Translations under genes and position numbers: made by a program
Part shown: piece by piece, positions 47,571-58,320 of the stretch
Layout of the letters: each line of letters starts with the position of its first letter
How positions within the stretch are numbered: the stretch's first letter is position 1
Assembly (NCBI RefSeq): GCF_040802235.1
Contig: NC_133156.1
Coordinates: forward strand, 24,447,343-24,511,342
Origin: Manis javanica
Taxonomy: Eukaryota; Chordata; Mammalia; Pholidota; Manidae
Direction: 5' to 3'
DNA: 64,000 bases
The notes under the pieces: model-generated
The model's database searches: none
Told to the model about the DNA's origin: nothing
What the model saw: the letters and a program-made list of their open reading frames with translations, nothing else

Positions 47571-49206
47571 TTATTTATTTATTTATGTTTATTTTTAAAA
47601 ATTTTATTAAGATATTATTGATATACATTCTTGTAAAGGTTTTACATGGAAAAACAATGTGGTTACTACATTTACCCATATTATCAAGTCCCCACCCATA
47701 CCCCAATGCAGTCACTGTCCATCAGTGCATCAAGATGCCACAGATCCACTATGTGTCTTCTCTGTGCTACACTGTTCTCCCTGTGATCCCCCACATCATA
47801 TGTAATAAACATAATACCACTCAATTCCCTTCTCCCTCCCTCCCCACCCGCCCTCCCACACCTCTCTCCTTTGGTAATCCCTTGTTGGAGTCTCTGAATG
47901 TGCTGCTATTTTGTTCCTTCAGTTTTGCTTCATTGTTATACTCCACAAATGAGGGAAATTATTTGGTATTTGTCTTTCTCTGCCTGGCTTCTTTCACTGA
48001 GCATAATGTCCTCCAGCTCCATTCATGTTGTTGCAAATGGTAGGATTTGTTTCTTTCTTATGGCTGGATAGTATTCCATTATGTATATGTACCACATCTT
48101 GTTTATAGATTCATCTACTGATGGACGCCTAGGTTGCTTCCATTTCTTGGCTATTGTGAAAAGTGCTGCCATAAACATAAGGCTGCATATGTCTTTTTGA
48201 ATCTGAGAAATTGTATTCTTTGGGTAAATTCCAAGGAGTGGGATTCCTGGATCAAATGGTATTTCTATTTTTATTTTTTTGAGGAACCTCCATATTGCTT
48301 TCCACAATGGTTGAACTAGCTTACATTCCCACCAGCAGTGTAGGAGGATTCCCCTTTCTCTGCATCCTCACCAGCATTTGTTGTTGTCTTTTCGATGCTA
48401 GCCATCCTTACTGGTGTGAGGTGATATCTCATTGTGGTTTTAATTTGCGTTTCCCTGATGATTAGTGATGTGGAGCATCTTTACATGTGTCTGTTGGCCA
48501 TCTGAATTACTTCTTTGGAGAACTGCCTCTTCATATCATCTGCCCATTTTTAATCAGGTTATTTGATTCTTGGGTGTTGAGGCGTGAAAGTACTTTATAT
48601 ATTTTGGATGTTAACCCTTAGGTGGATGTGTCATTTACAAATATGTTCTCCCATACTGTAGGATACCTTTTGCTCTGTTGATGGTGTCCTTTGCCATACA
48701 GAAACTTTTTAGTTAGATGTAGTCCCATGAGTTCATTTTTGCTTTTGTTTCCCTTGCTCGAGGAGATGTGTGCAGGAAGAAGTTGCTCATACCTATATTC
48801 AGGAGATTTTGCCTATGTTTTCTTCTAAAAGTTTTATGGTTTAATGACTTACATTTAAGTGTTTAATCCATTTTGAGTTTACTTTTGTGTATGGGGTTAA
48901 ACAATAATCCTGTTTCATTATCTTGCATGTAGCTGTCTAATTTTGCCAGCACCAGCTGTTGAAGAGGCTGTCATTTCCCATGTCCATGGACCCTTTATCA
49001 TATATTAATCGGCCATATATGGTTGGGTTTATATCATGGCCCTCTAGTCTGTTCCATTGATCTATGGGTCTGTTCTTGTGCCAGTACCAAATTGTCTTGA
49101 TTACTGTGGCTTTGTAGTAGAACTTGAAGTTGGGTATCATAATCCCCCAGCTTTATTCTTCCTTCTCAGAATTGCTTTGGTTATTCTGGGTCTTTTGTGG
49201 TTCCAT
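47571..49206 (-). mobile_element. L1-D1: older L1 3' part
   Basis: Minus-strand 3' UTR (47571-48020, the same subfamily as 18558-18701) and ORF2 C-terminal region to about 49206, stopping inside the ORF2 tail. Segments such as MEYYPAIRKKQILPFATT (48023-48307) are visible. Frames are broken. The right end joins L1-D2 without a recognisable boundary repeat. Confidence 0.88.
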
Positions 49207-49837
49207 ATGGCTCCCCTCCTCATCAAGTCCCCTGCACGTACCCATTCACAGTCACTGTCCATCAACATAGTAAGATGCTGTAAAATCACTACTTGTCTTC
49301 TCTGTGTTGCACAGCCCTCCCTGTGCTCCCCCTCCCCACTATACATATTAATTGTAATGCACCCTTTCTTTTTTCCCGCCCTTATCTCTCCCTTCACACC
49401 CATCCTCCCCAGTCCCATTCCCTTTGGTAACTGTGAGTCCATCTTGGGTTCTGTGATTCTGCTGCTGTTTTGTTCCTTCAGTTTTCTTTTGTTCTTATAC
49501 TCCACATATGAGTGAAATCATTTGGTACTTGTCTTTCTCCGCCTGGCTTATTTCACTGAGCATAATACCCTCTAGCTCCATCCATGTTGTTGCGAATGGT
49601 AGGATTTGTTTTTTTCTTATGGCTGAATAATATTCCATTGTGTATATGTACCACATCTTCTTTATCCATTCATCTACTGATGGACATTAAGGTTGCTTCC
49701 ATATCTTGGCTTTCTTAAATAGTACAGTGATAAACATAGGAGTGCATCTATGTTTTTCAACCTGGACTGCTTCATTCTTAAGGTAAATTCCTAGAAGTGC
49801 AAATCCTGGGTCAAATGCTATTTGTATTTTTTTATTT
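49207..49837 (-). mobile_element. L1-D2: younger L1 3' fragment
   Basis: 3' UTR of the younger subfamily ('ctcctcatcaagtcccctgc', 'cagtcactgtccatcaac') and the last part of ORF2. It is cut on the left by the join to L1-D1 (no poly(A) tail seen) and on the right by the retroviral LTR at 49838. Confidence 0.85.
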
Positions 49838-51330
49838 TGAGAGGGCATCTCTCATATTTATTGATCAAATGATTGTTAACAACATTAAAATTGTGTATAG
49901 GGGGGTCAATGTTCAATGCACAATCATTAATCCATCTCAAGCCTAATTCTCGTCAGTCTCCAATCTTCTGAAGCATAACGAACAAGTTCTTACATGGTGA
50001 ACGAATTCTAACATAGTGAATAAGTTCCTACATGGTGAACAGTACAAGGGCATTCATCACAGAAGCGTTCGGTTTTGATCACCTCTGTTGGTCCCCAATT
50101 TCTCACCTGATGGCCCCCTGTGACTATGCCTGTCTTAGGTTGTTCCTGCTTTGAGGAATCTTACCCATCTCTGGCTAACCAGTCATCTTCCTGGGCCACA
50201 CAGGAAAATGTAAAGTTGGTAAGTGAGAGAGAAGCCTTACTGTTTGAAAAGGTTAGCTTTTTACTTCTTTGCAGATTTATGCCCTGTGGCTTCTGTGCCT
50301 AGCACTTGTCTCGAGGTATCTTTACTACCTGGAGGAATTATGATACTCGGTAAATTCGATATGAGGCATAAATTCTATTTAAGGGTTGCAATTAGGAAGG
50401 AAGAAGAAAAGCTATAGAGGTAGCATATGGAAGAAAACATGGGAGGATTGATTATTTCTTTGACATATCTTTTGTAGAGTACCTTAAGCATGTATAGGTT
50501 TTAAACTACTAACTAACTTGCACACACATATTAACATAATAGGAATACGGTGACATAAACAAAGCAAATCTATAATTACCATCCATCTCCAGTGAAGCCA
50601 AGAAAACCAGTTAGGCACCCTAGGCATTTGTGAAAATTTGTCTATGATATGATGGATATTGTTCAACTGTACTTGAACAGTCTGAGAGAAATCAGACAAA
50701 TTAAAGCAGCCCATTTCTTGGATCTGTTCACATCCCATATGTTCTTTTATCCGTAGATAGTATATAGTCGTAAGATTTTGGAGTGCTACAACTTGCACCC
50801 CTCCCAACTCCTGGTTGAGTTCCAACAGTACATATCCGATCAAATTCATTGTCTCACTGTATGCACATGCCAGCCTAGACATCTCCCTCCTCATTCCAAT
50901 GACAAGTCCAGGAATTGGTGCGATGGATGCAGCCACAACCACAGCAGTGCCCGGATCCCTGTGGAGGCTTTTTGATGATCGTCCTCCGGCACGAGTCCTC
51001 CAGAGAGTGCTGATGCCAGAAGCTTCTCCTCATACCGTATCTTAGTTCATTTTCTGGGTAGCCAAGCTAGGCCTCGATCTTCTGCATAAGAACAAACAGA
51101 CCCTTTGCCCACACTTTGACATGCTCTCTATACCACTGTGTAGAACTCATTGGAGGTGAGCACACAGGAACTGCTTTTTTTTTTTATTCAGAGAAAGGAA
51201 TATTATCAGAAAGAGTACCTCCATAGCTGATCATCTGACACCCTTTAAGTGATCAACATTAAGGATATTTAAAGCATGCGTTGATCTTTAATTTACCAAT
51301 AGTTTTATCCTATCAAGGAGTAATCCCCCT
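49838..51330 (-). mobile_element. Endogenous retrovirus fossil: LTR and env remnant
   Basis: Minus-strand relative of 44590-45458. From the right: remnant env-type sequence (about 51330-50484), then a 3' noncoding region, then LTR sequence down to 49838. An open stretch at 50484-50942 resembles an Env transmembrane subunit. It has a helical segment, a Cys-X7-Cys pair (GCEQIQEMGC), a WFSWLHWRW membrane-proximal aromatic stretch and a hydrophobic anchor. The Cys spacing resembles betaretrovirus-type rather than gammaretrovirus-type Env, so class II is the tentative assignment. It is a partial, broken copy with no gag or pol here. Confidence 0.65.
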
Positions 51331-51753
51331 TTTATTTCTTTCTTTCTTTCTTTTTTTTTAATCTTTAATCTACACTTACATGAAGAATACTATGTTTACT
51401 ACACTCTCCCCTATATCAGGTCCCCCCTAAAAACCACATTACGGTTACTGTCCATCAGCTTAGCAAAATGTTGTAGAAACACTACTTGTCCTCTCTGTGT
51501 TGTACAGCACTTGCATGCTAATCTTAATACCCCCCCTTCTTCTTCCGCTCCTTATTCCCCCCTGCCCACCCATCCTCCCCACTTCCTTTCCATTTGGTAC
51601 CTGTTAGTCCATTTTCGGGTTCTGTAATTCTGCTGCTGTTTTGTTCCTTCAGTTTTTCTTTTGTTCTTATACTCCTCAGATGAGTGAAATCATTTGGTAT
51701 TTCTCTTTCTCCGCTTGGCTTATTTCACTGAGCATAATACTCTCCAGCTCCAT

Positions 51754-54700
51754 CTATGTTGCTGCAAATGGTTGAATTTTTCCACTGCTTATGGCTGAGT
51801 AGTATTCCCTTGTGTATATGTACCACATCTTCTTTATCCATTCATCTACCAATGGACATTTAGGTTGCTTCCAATTCTTGGGTATTGTAAATAGTGCTGC
51901 GATAAACATAGGGGTGCATCTGTCTTTCTCAAACTTGATTGCTGCGTTCGTAGGGTAAATTCTTAGGAGGGGAATTCCTGGGTCAAATGGTAGGTCTGTT
52001 TTGAGCATTTTGATGAACCTCCATACTGCTTTCCACAATGGTTGAACTAATTTACATTCCCTAATTACATATAGGAGGGTTCCCCTTTCTCCACAGCCTC
52101 GCCAACATTTGTTGTTGTTTGTCTTTTGGATGGCAGCCATCCTTACTGGTGTGAGGTGATACTTCATTGTAGTTTTAATTTGCATTTCTCTGATAATTAG
52201 CGATGTGGAGCATCTTTTCATGTGTCTCTTGGCCATCTGTATTTCTTTTTTAGAGAATTGTCTGTTCAGTTCCTCTGTCCATTTTTTAATTGGGTTATTT
52301 GTTTTTTGTTTGTTGAGGTGTGTGAGCTCTTTATATATTCTGGATGTCAAGCCTTTATCGGATCTGTCATTTTCAAATATATTCTCCCATACTGTAGGGT
52401 TCCTTTTTGTTCTATTGATGGTGTCTTTCACTGTACAGAAGCCTTTCAGCTTAATGTAGTCCACTTGCTCATTTTTGTTGTTGTTTTCCTTGCCCGGGGT
52501 GATATGTTCAAGAAGAGGTCACTCATGTTTATGTCTAAGAGGTTTTTGCGTATTGTTTTTTCCAAGAGTTTAATGGTTTCATGACTTACATTCAGGTCTT
52601 TGATCCATTTTGAGTTTATCTTTGTATATGGGGTTAGACAATGGTGCAGTTTCATTCTCCTACATGTAGCTGTCCAGTTTTGCCAGCACCATCTGTTGAA
52701 GAGACTGTCATTTTGCCATTGTATGTCCATGGCTCCTTTATCAAATATTAATTGACCATATATGTTTGGGTTAATTTCTGGAGTCTCTAATCTGTTCCAC
52801 TGGTCTGTGGCTCTGTTCTTGTGCCAGTACCAAATTGTCTTGATTACTATGGCTTTGTAGTAGAGCTTGAAGTTGGGGAGTGAGTTCCCCCACCCCACTT
52901 TATTCTTATTTTTCAGGATTGCTTTGGCTGTTCAGGGTCTTTGGTGTTTCCATATGAATTTTTGAATTACTTGTTCCCATTCATTGAAGAATGTTGCTGG
53001 TAATTTGAGAGGGATTGCATCAAATGTGTATATTGCTTTGGGCAGGATGGCCATTTTGACAATATTAATTCTTCCTAGCCATGAGCATGGGATGAGTTTC
53101 CATTTGTTAGTGTCCCCTTTAATTTCTCTTAAGAGTGACTTGTAGTTTTCAGAGTATAAGTCTTTCACTTCATTGGTTAGGTTTATTCCTAGGTATTTTA
53201 TTCTTTTTGATGCAATGGTGAATGGAATTGTTTTCCTGATTTCTCTTTCTATTGATTCATTGTTAGTGTATAGGAAAGCTACAGATTTCTGTGTGTTAAT
53301 TTTGTATCCTGCAACTTTGCTGTATTCCAATATCAGTTCTAGTAGTTTTGGAGTGGAGTCTTTAGGGTTTTTTATGTACAGTATCATATCATCTGCAAAT
53401 AGTGACAGTTTAACTTCTTCTTTGCCAATCTGGATTCCTTGTATTTCTTTGTTTTGTCTGATTGCCGTGGCTAGGACCTCCAGTACTATGTTAAATAACA
53501 GTGGGGAGAGTGGGCATCCCTGTCTGGTTCCCGATCTCAGAGGAAATGCTTTCAGCCTCTCGCTGTTCAGTATAATGCTGGCTGTGGGTTTATCATATAT
53601 GGCCTTTATTATGTTGAGGTACTTGCCCTCTATTCCCATTTTGCTGAGAGTTTTTATCATGAATGGATGTTGAATTTTGTCAAATGCTTTTTCAGCATCT
53701 ATGGAGATGATCATGTGGTTTTTGTCTTTCTTTTTGTTGATGTGGTGGATGATGTTGATGGATTTTCGAATGTTGTACCATCCTTGCATCCCTGGGATGA
53801 ATCCCACTTGGTCATGGTGTATGATCCTTTTGATATACTGTTGAATTCTGTTTTCTAATATTTTATTGAGTATTTTTGCATCTACATTCATCAGGGATAT
53901 TGGTCTGTAATTTTCTTTTTTGGTGGGGTCTTTGCCTGGTTTTGGTATTAGGGTGATGTTGGCTTCATAGAATGAGTTTGGGAGTATTCCCTCTTCTTCT
54001 ATTTTGTGGAACACTTTAAGGAGAATGGGTATTATGTCTTCTCTGTGTGTCTGATAAAATTCCGAGGTAAATCCGTCCGGCCCTAGGGTTTTGTTCTTGG
54101 GTAGTTTTTTGATTACCGTTTCAATTTCTTTGCTCGTAATTGGTTTGTTTAACTTTTGTGTTTCTTCCTTGGTCAGTCTTGGGAGGTTGTATTTTTCTAG
54201 GAAGTTGTCCATTTCTTCTAGGTTTTCCAGCTTGTTGGCATATAGGTTTTCATAGTAGTCTTTAATAATTCTTTGTATTTCTGTGGAGTCTGTCATGATT
54301 TTTCCATTCTCATTTCTGATTATGTTGATTTTTGTTGATTCTCTTTTTCTCTTAATAAGTTGGGCTAGAGGCTTATCTATTTTGTTTATTTTCTCAAAGA
54401 ACCAGCTCTTGGTTTCTTTGATTTTTGCTATTGTTTTATTCTTCTCAATTGTGTTTATTTCTTCTCTGATCTTTATTATGTCCCTCCTTCTGCTGAATTT
54501 AGGCCTCATTTGTTCTTCTTTTTCCAGTTTCGAAAGTTGTGATGTTAGACTGTTCATTTGGGATTGTTCTTCCTTCTTCGGGTGTGCCTGGATCGCTATC
54601 TACTTTCCTCTTATGACTGCTTTTGCTGCATCCCACAGAAGTTGGGGCTTAGTGTTGTTGTTGTCATTTGTTTCTATATAGTGCTTGATCTCTATTTTGA

Positions 54701-55519
54701 TTTGTTCATTGATCCATTGATTATTTAGAAGCATGTTGTTAAATCTCCATGTGTTTGTGAGCCTTTTTGTTTTCTTTGTAGAATTTATTTCTAGTTTTAT
54801 ACCTTAGTGGTCTGAAATATTGGTTGGTAGAATTTCAATATTTTGGAATTTACTGAGGCTCTTTTTGTGAGCTAGTATGTGGTCTATTCTGGATAATGTT
54901 CCATGTGCACTTGAGAAGAATGTATATCCTGTTGCTTTTGGATGTAGAATTCTATAGTTGTCTTTTAGGTCCATCTGTTCTAGTGTGTTGTTCAGTGCCT
55001 GTGTGTCCTTACTTATTTTCTGCCCTGTGGATCTATCCTTTGGGGTGAGTGGTGTGTTCAGTCTCCTAAAATGAATGCATTGCAGTCTATTTCCCTCTTT
55101 ACTTCTGTTAGTATTTGTTTCACTAACGCTGGTGCTCCTGTGTTGGGTGCATATATGTTTGGAACGGTTGTATCCTCTTGTTGGACTGAGCCCTTTATCA
55201 TTATGTAGTGTCATTCTTTATCTCTTGTTACTTTCTTTATTTTGAAGTCTATTTTGTCTGATATTAGTACTGCAACCCCTGCTATCTTCTTACTGTTGTT
55301 TGCCTGAAATATGTTTTTCCATCCCTTGACTATTAGTCTGTGGATGTCTTTGGGTTTGACGTGTGTTTCTTGTAAGCAGCATATAGATGGGTCTTGCTTT
55401 TTTATCCATTCTATTACTCTGTGTCTTTTGATTGGTGCATTAAGTCCATTGACATTTAGGATGACTATTGAGAGATATGTACCTATTGCCATTGCAGGCT
55501 TTAGATTCGCGGTTACCAA
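51754..55519 (-). pseudogene. L1-E ORF2 (endonuclease and reverse transcriptase), broken
   Basis: The endonuclease starts MVTANLKPAMAIGTYLSIVI with LNVNGLNAP and QETHVKPK (55211-55519), then ends near 54804 (RIDHILAHKK). The longest open stretch (52932-54557, 541 residues) carries the linker, [10 protein letters not shown], the RT fingers [20 protein letters not shown], and the catalytic FADDMILYI with both aspartates intact. The cysteine-rich C-terminus follows at 51754-52464 ([20 protein letters not shown]), where a zinc-knuckle-like spacing expected in active L1s is partly altered. About four frame interruptions separate these parts. In an active element this protein nicks DNA and copies L1 RNA at the nick. 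Confidence 0.9.
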
Positions 55520-55849
55520 AGGTTCAAGGTTAGCTTCTTTAGTATCTTACTGCCTAACTTAGCTCAATTACTGAGCTGTTATATACACTGTCTGGTGATT
55601 CTTTTCTTCTCTCCCTTCTTATTCCTCCTCCTCCATACTTCATGTGTTGTGTGTTTTTTTCTGTGCTCTTTTACGGAGAGCTCCCATCTAGACCAGTCCC
55701 TGTAAAATGCCCTGTAGAGGTGGTTTGTGGGAAGCAAATTCCCTCAGCTTTTGCATGTCTGGGAATTGTTTAATCCCGCCATCATATTTAAATGATAGTC
55801 ATGCTGGATACAGTATCCTTGGTTCAAGGCCCTTCTGTTTCATTGCATT

Positions 55850-56572
55850 TTATATGTCATGCCATTCTCTTCTGGCCTGTAGGGTTTCTGTCGAGAAGTC
55901 TGATGTTAGCCTGATGGGTTTTCCTTTATAGGTGACCTTTTCCTCTCTAGCTGCCTTTAAAACTCTTTCCTTGTCCTTGATCCTTGCCATTTTAATTATT
56001 ATGTGTCTCGGTGTTGTCCTCCTTGGATCCTTTCTGTTGGGAGTTCTGTGTAATTCCGTGGTCTGTTCGATTATTTCCTCCCCCATTTTGGGGAAGTTTT
56101 CAGCAATTATTTCTTTAAAGAGACTTTCTATCCCTTTTCCTCTTTCTTCTTCTGGTACCCCTATAATATGAATATTATTCCTTTTGGATTGGTCACATAG
56201 TTCTCTTAGTGTTGTTTCATTCCTGGAGATCCTTTTATCTCTCTCTATGTCAGCTTCTATACGTTCCTGTTCTCTGGCTTCTATTCCTTCAATGGCCTCT
56301 TGCATCTTTTCCATTCTGCTTATAAATCCTTCCAGGGATTGTTTCACTTCTGTGATCTCCTTCCTGACATCTGTGATATCACTCTGGACTTCATCCCATT
56401 GCTCTTGCATTTTTCTCTGCATCTCATGCCATTGATCTTGCATTTTTCTCTGCATCTCTGTCAGCATGTTCATGATTTTTATTTTGAATTCTTTTTCAGG
56501 AGGACTGGTTTGGTCTGTCTCCTCAGGTGTTGTCTCTGTGATCTTTGTCTGCCTGTAGTTTTGCCTTTTTAT
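55850..56572 (-). pseudogene. L1-E ORF1 (RNA-binding protein), truncated
   Basis: Reading begins at a degraded start (ATA at 56570-56572, followed by KRQNYRQTKITETTPEE). A coiled coil contains an 11-residue tandem duplication (EMQRKMQDQWH then EMQRKMQEQWD, about 56393-56458). The RRM core (LRELCDQSKRNNIHIIGVPE) and the C-terminal domain (TPRHIIIKMARIKDKERVLK, TYKGKPIRLTSDFSTETLQA) follow. A stop after REWHDI removes the last third of the C-terminal domain, whose sequence continues at 55650-55849. Confidence 0.88.
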
Positions 56573-57030
56573 GGTGATAGAGATAGTTTGCAGAACTGGT
56601 ACGAGTGACCACTGGAAGAGCTTCCCTTCTTGTTGGTTTGTGGCCTTCCTCTCCTGGGAGAATAGCGATCTCTAGTGGCTTATGCTTGTCAGCTGTGTGC
56701 AGACAGGGTTTCTGCTACCTGCCTGTTTGCTATGGAGTTTATCTCTGCTGTTGCTGTGGGCGTGGCCTGGCTGGGGCTGCTCCTCCAAAGTGGTGGAGCC
56801 CCTTTGGAGGGGGAGTGGCCGGGAGGCTATTTATCTCCGTAAGGGGCCTCTGTGCTCCCTGTTGCCCAGGGGGTTAGAGTGCCCAGAGATCCCCAGATTC
56901 CCTGCCTCTGGTCTAAGTGTCCTGTCCTGCCCCTTTAAGACTTCCAAAATGCACTCTCCAAACCAAAACAACAACAGCAACAACGAAAGAGGAAAATGAA
57001 AAAAAAAAGTAAAAAATGCTCGATTTTCGT

Positions 57031-58070
57031 TGTCCTCAGGCACCAGTCCCAGGCACCCACTCACCGGTCCTACTGCCCTGCCTCCCTAGCACCGGGGTCC
57101 CTGTCCCTTCAAGGCTTCCAAAAAGCACCCGCCAAAAAAAAAAAAAAAGGGAAAAGCGCACGATATTGTTTGTTCTCAGGCACTGGTCCCAGCACCCACT
57201 CACTGGTCCTGCTGCCCTGCCTCCCTAGCACTGGGGTCCCTGTCCCTCCAAGGCCTCCAAAAAACACTCGCCAAAAATATAACGGAAAAACGCACTACCC
57301 TCTCCGTCCCAGGCGCCGGTCCCAGGCACCCGCTCACCGGCCCTACCGCCCTGCCTCCCTGGCACTGGAGTCCCTGTCCCCCTAAGGCCTCCAAAAAGCA
57401 CTCACCAAAAATAAAAAGAAAGGGAGAAACACGCGATTTTCTTTGTCCTCAGTTGCTGGTCCCAGGCACCTGCCCACCGGTCTTGCTTCCCTTCCTCCCT
57501 GGTATTGGGGTCCCCGTCCCTCCAAGGCTTCGAAAAAGCACTCGCCAAAAAAAAAAAAAGGGAAAAACGTGCGATTTTCTTTGTCCTCAGGCGCCGGCCC
57601 CATGCCTCCGCCCACCGGTCTCACCACCCTGCCTCCCTAGTATTGGGAAAAAAGCACGATTTTCTTTGTCCCCAGGCGCCAGTCTCAGGCACCTGCTCAC
57701 CAGTGTTGCTGCCCTGTTTTGCTGGTATTGGGGTCCCTGTCCCTTTAAGGCTTCCAAAAAGCACTCGCCAAAATGAAAAAAAAAGGGGGGGAAACGCGCG
57801 ATTTTCTCCGTCCTCAGGCAACAGTCTCAGGCACCCGCCCAGTGGTGCTGCCACCCTGCCTCCCTGGCATCTGGGTCCCTGTCCCTTTAAGGCTTCTAAA
57901 AAGCACTCAACAAAATAAAAAATTAAAAAAAAAGGGGAAAACCCGCGATATTCTTTGTCCTCAGGCACTAGTCCCAGGCACCCGCTCACTGGTCCTGCTG
58001 CCCTGCCTCCCTAGCAGCGGGGTCCCTGTCCCTTTAAGGCTTCCAAAAAGCACTCGCCAAAAAGAAAAAC
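57031..58070 (-). repeat. L1-E 5' UTR monomer array (about eight 140-bp units)
   Basis: The word TGTCCTCAGG or a close variant recurs at 57031, 57171, 57306, 57444, 57582, 57667, 57809 and 57956, giving spacings of 140, 135, 138, 138, 85, 142 and 147. Each unit carries 'ctgccctgcctccct', 'ggggtccctgtccct' and 'cttccaaaaagcactcgcc', then an A-run and a CGCG-type word. One unit is shortened. By analogy with rodent L1 monomers it would act as a promoter for minus-strand L1 transcription. Confidence 0.9.
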
Positions 58071-58320
58071 CACTCAGGTTTCTTTCCACCCGCCGGGAGC
58101 CTGGGGGAGGGGCGCTCGGGTCCCGCCAGGCCGGGGTTTGTATCTTTCCCCCTTCGCAAGGCGCTGGGTTCTTGCAGGTGTGGATGTGGTCTGGATGTTG
58201 TCCTGTGTCCTCTGGTCTCTATTTTAGGAAGAGTTTCTTTGTTATATTTTCATAGATCTATGTGTTTTGGGGAGGAGATTTCCACTGCTCTACTCATGCT
58301 GCCATTTTGGCTCTGCCTCC
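58071..58320 (-). promoter_or_regulatory. L1-E 5' UTR tip with YY1-like start site region
   Basis: A non-repeated 250-bp 5' end shared with L1-A, L1-B and L1-E2. Its extreme end reads GCCATTTTGG on the plus strand (AAAATGGC on the L1 strand); the other copies have GCCATCTTGG, the form that matches the YY1-binding AAGATGGC of human L1. L1-E thus carries a one-base change in this site. Confidence 0.6.

Larger units (their letters stand above)
51331..58320 (-). mobile_element. L1-E: near-complete young LINE-1
   Basis: A 7-kb minus-strand L1 with poly(A) tail (T-run 51331-51360), 3' UTR to about 51750, ORF2 51754-55519, ORF1 about 55700-56572, and a 5' UTR to the AAAATGGC-like start at about 58300. 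The 5' UTR contains an array of 140-bp monomers. It is the most open L1 here, since one ORF2 stretch runs 541 residues. ORF2 still has several frame breaks, the ORF1 start codon appears as ATA (56570-56572), and ORF1 stops early near 55850. It is therefore inactive now but probably among the youngest insertions. No clear target-site duplication was found: the left side is ERV and the right side another L1. Confidence 0.9.

Noticed and set aside
53173-53673. A 166-residue plus-strand open frame, also seen at 21915, 22117 and 54283
   Set aside because: It is antisense to L1 ORF2 reverse transcriptase and recurs only with L1 copies, so it is not a host gene.
57505-57918. Several repeat-bearing open frames with proline- and serine-rich periodic text
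   Set aside because: They arise from the L1 5' UTR monomer array; the periodicity is DNA-level and frames change between units.
57031-58070. A CRISPR-like array
   Set aside because: The units are 140 bp, contiguous and diverged without unique spacers, and they lie in a mammalian L1 5' UTR.
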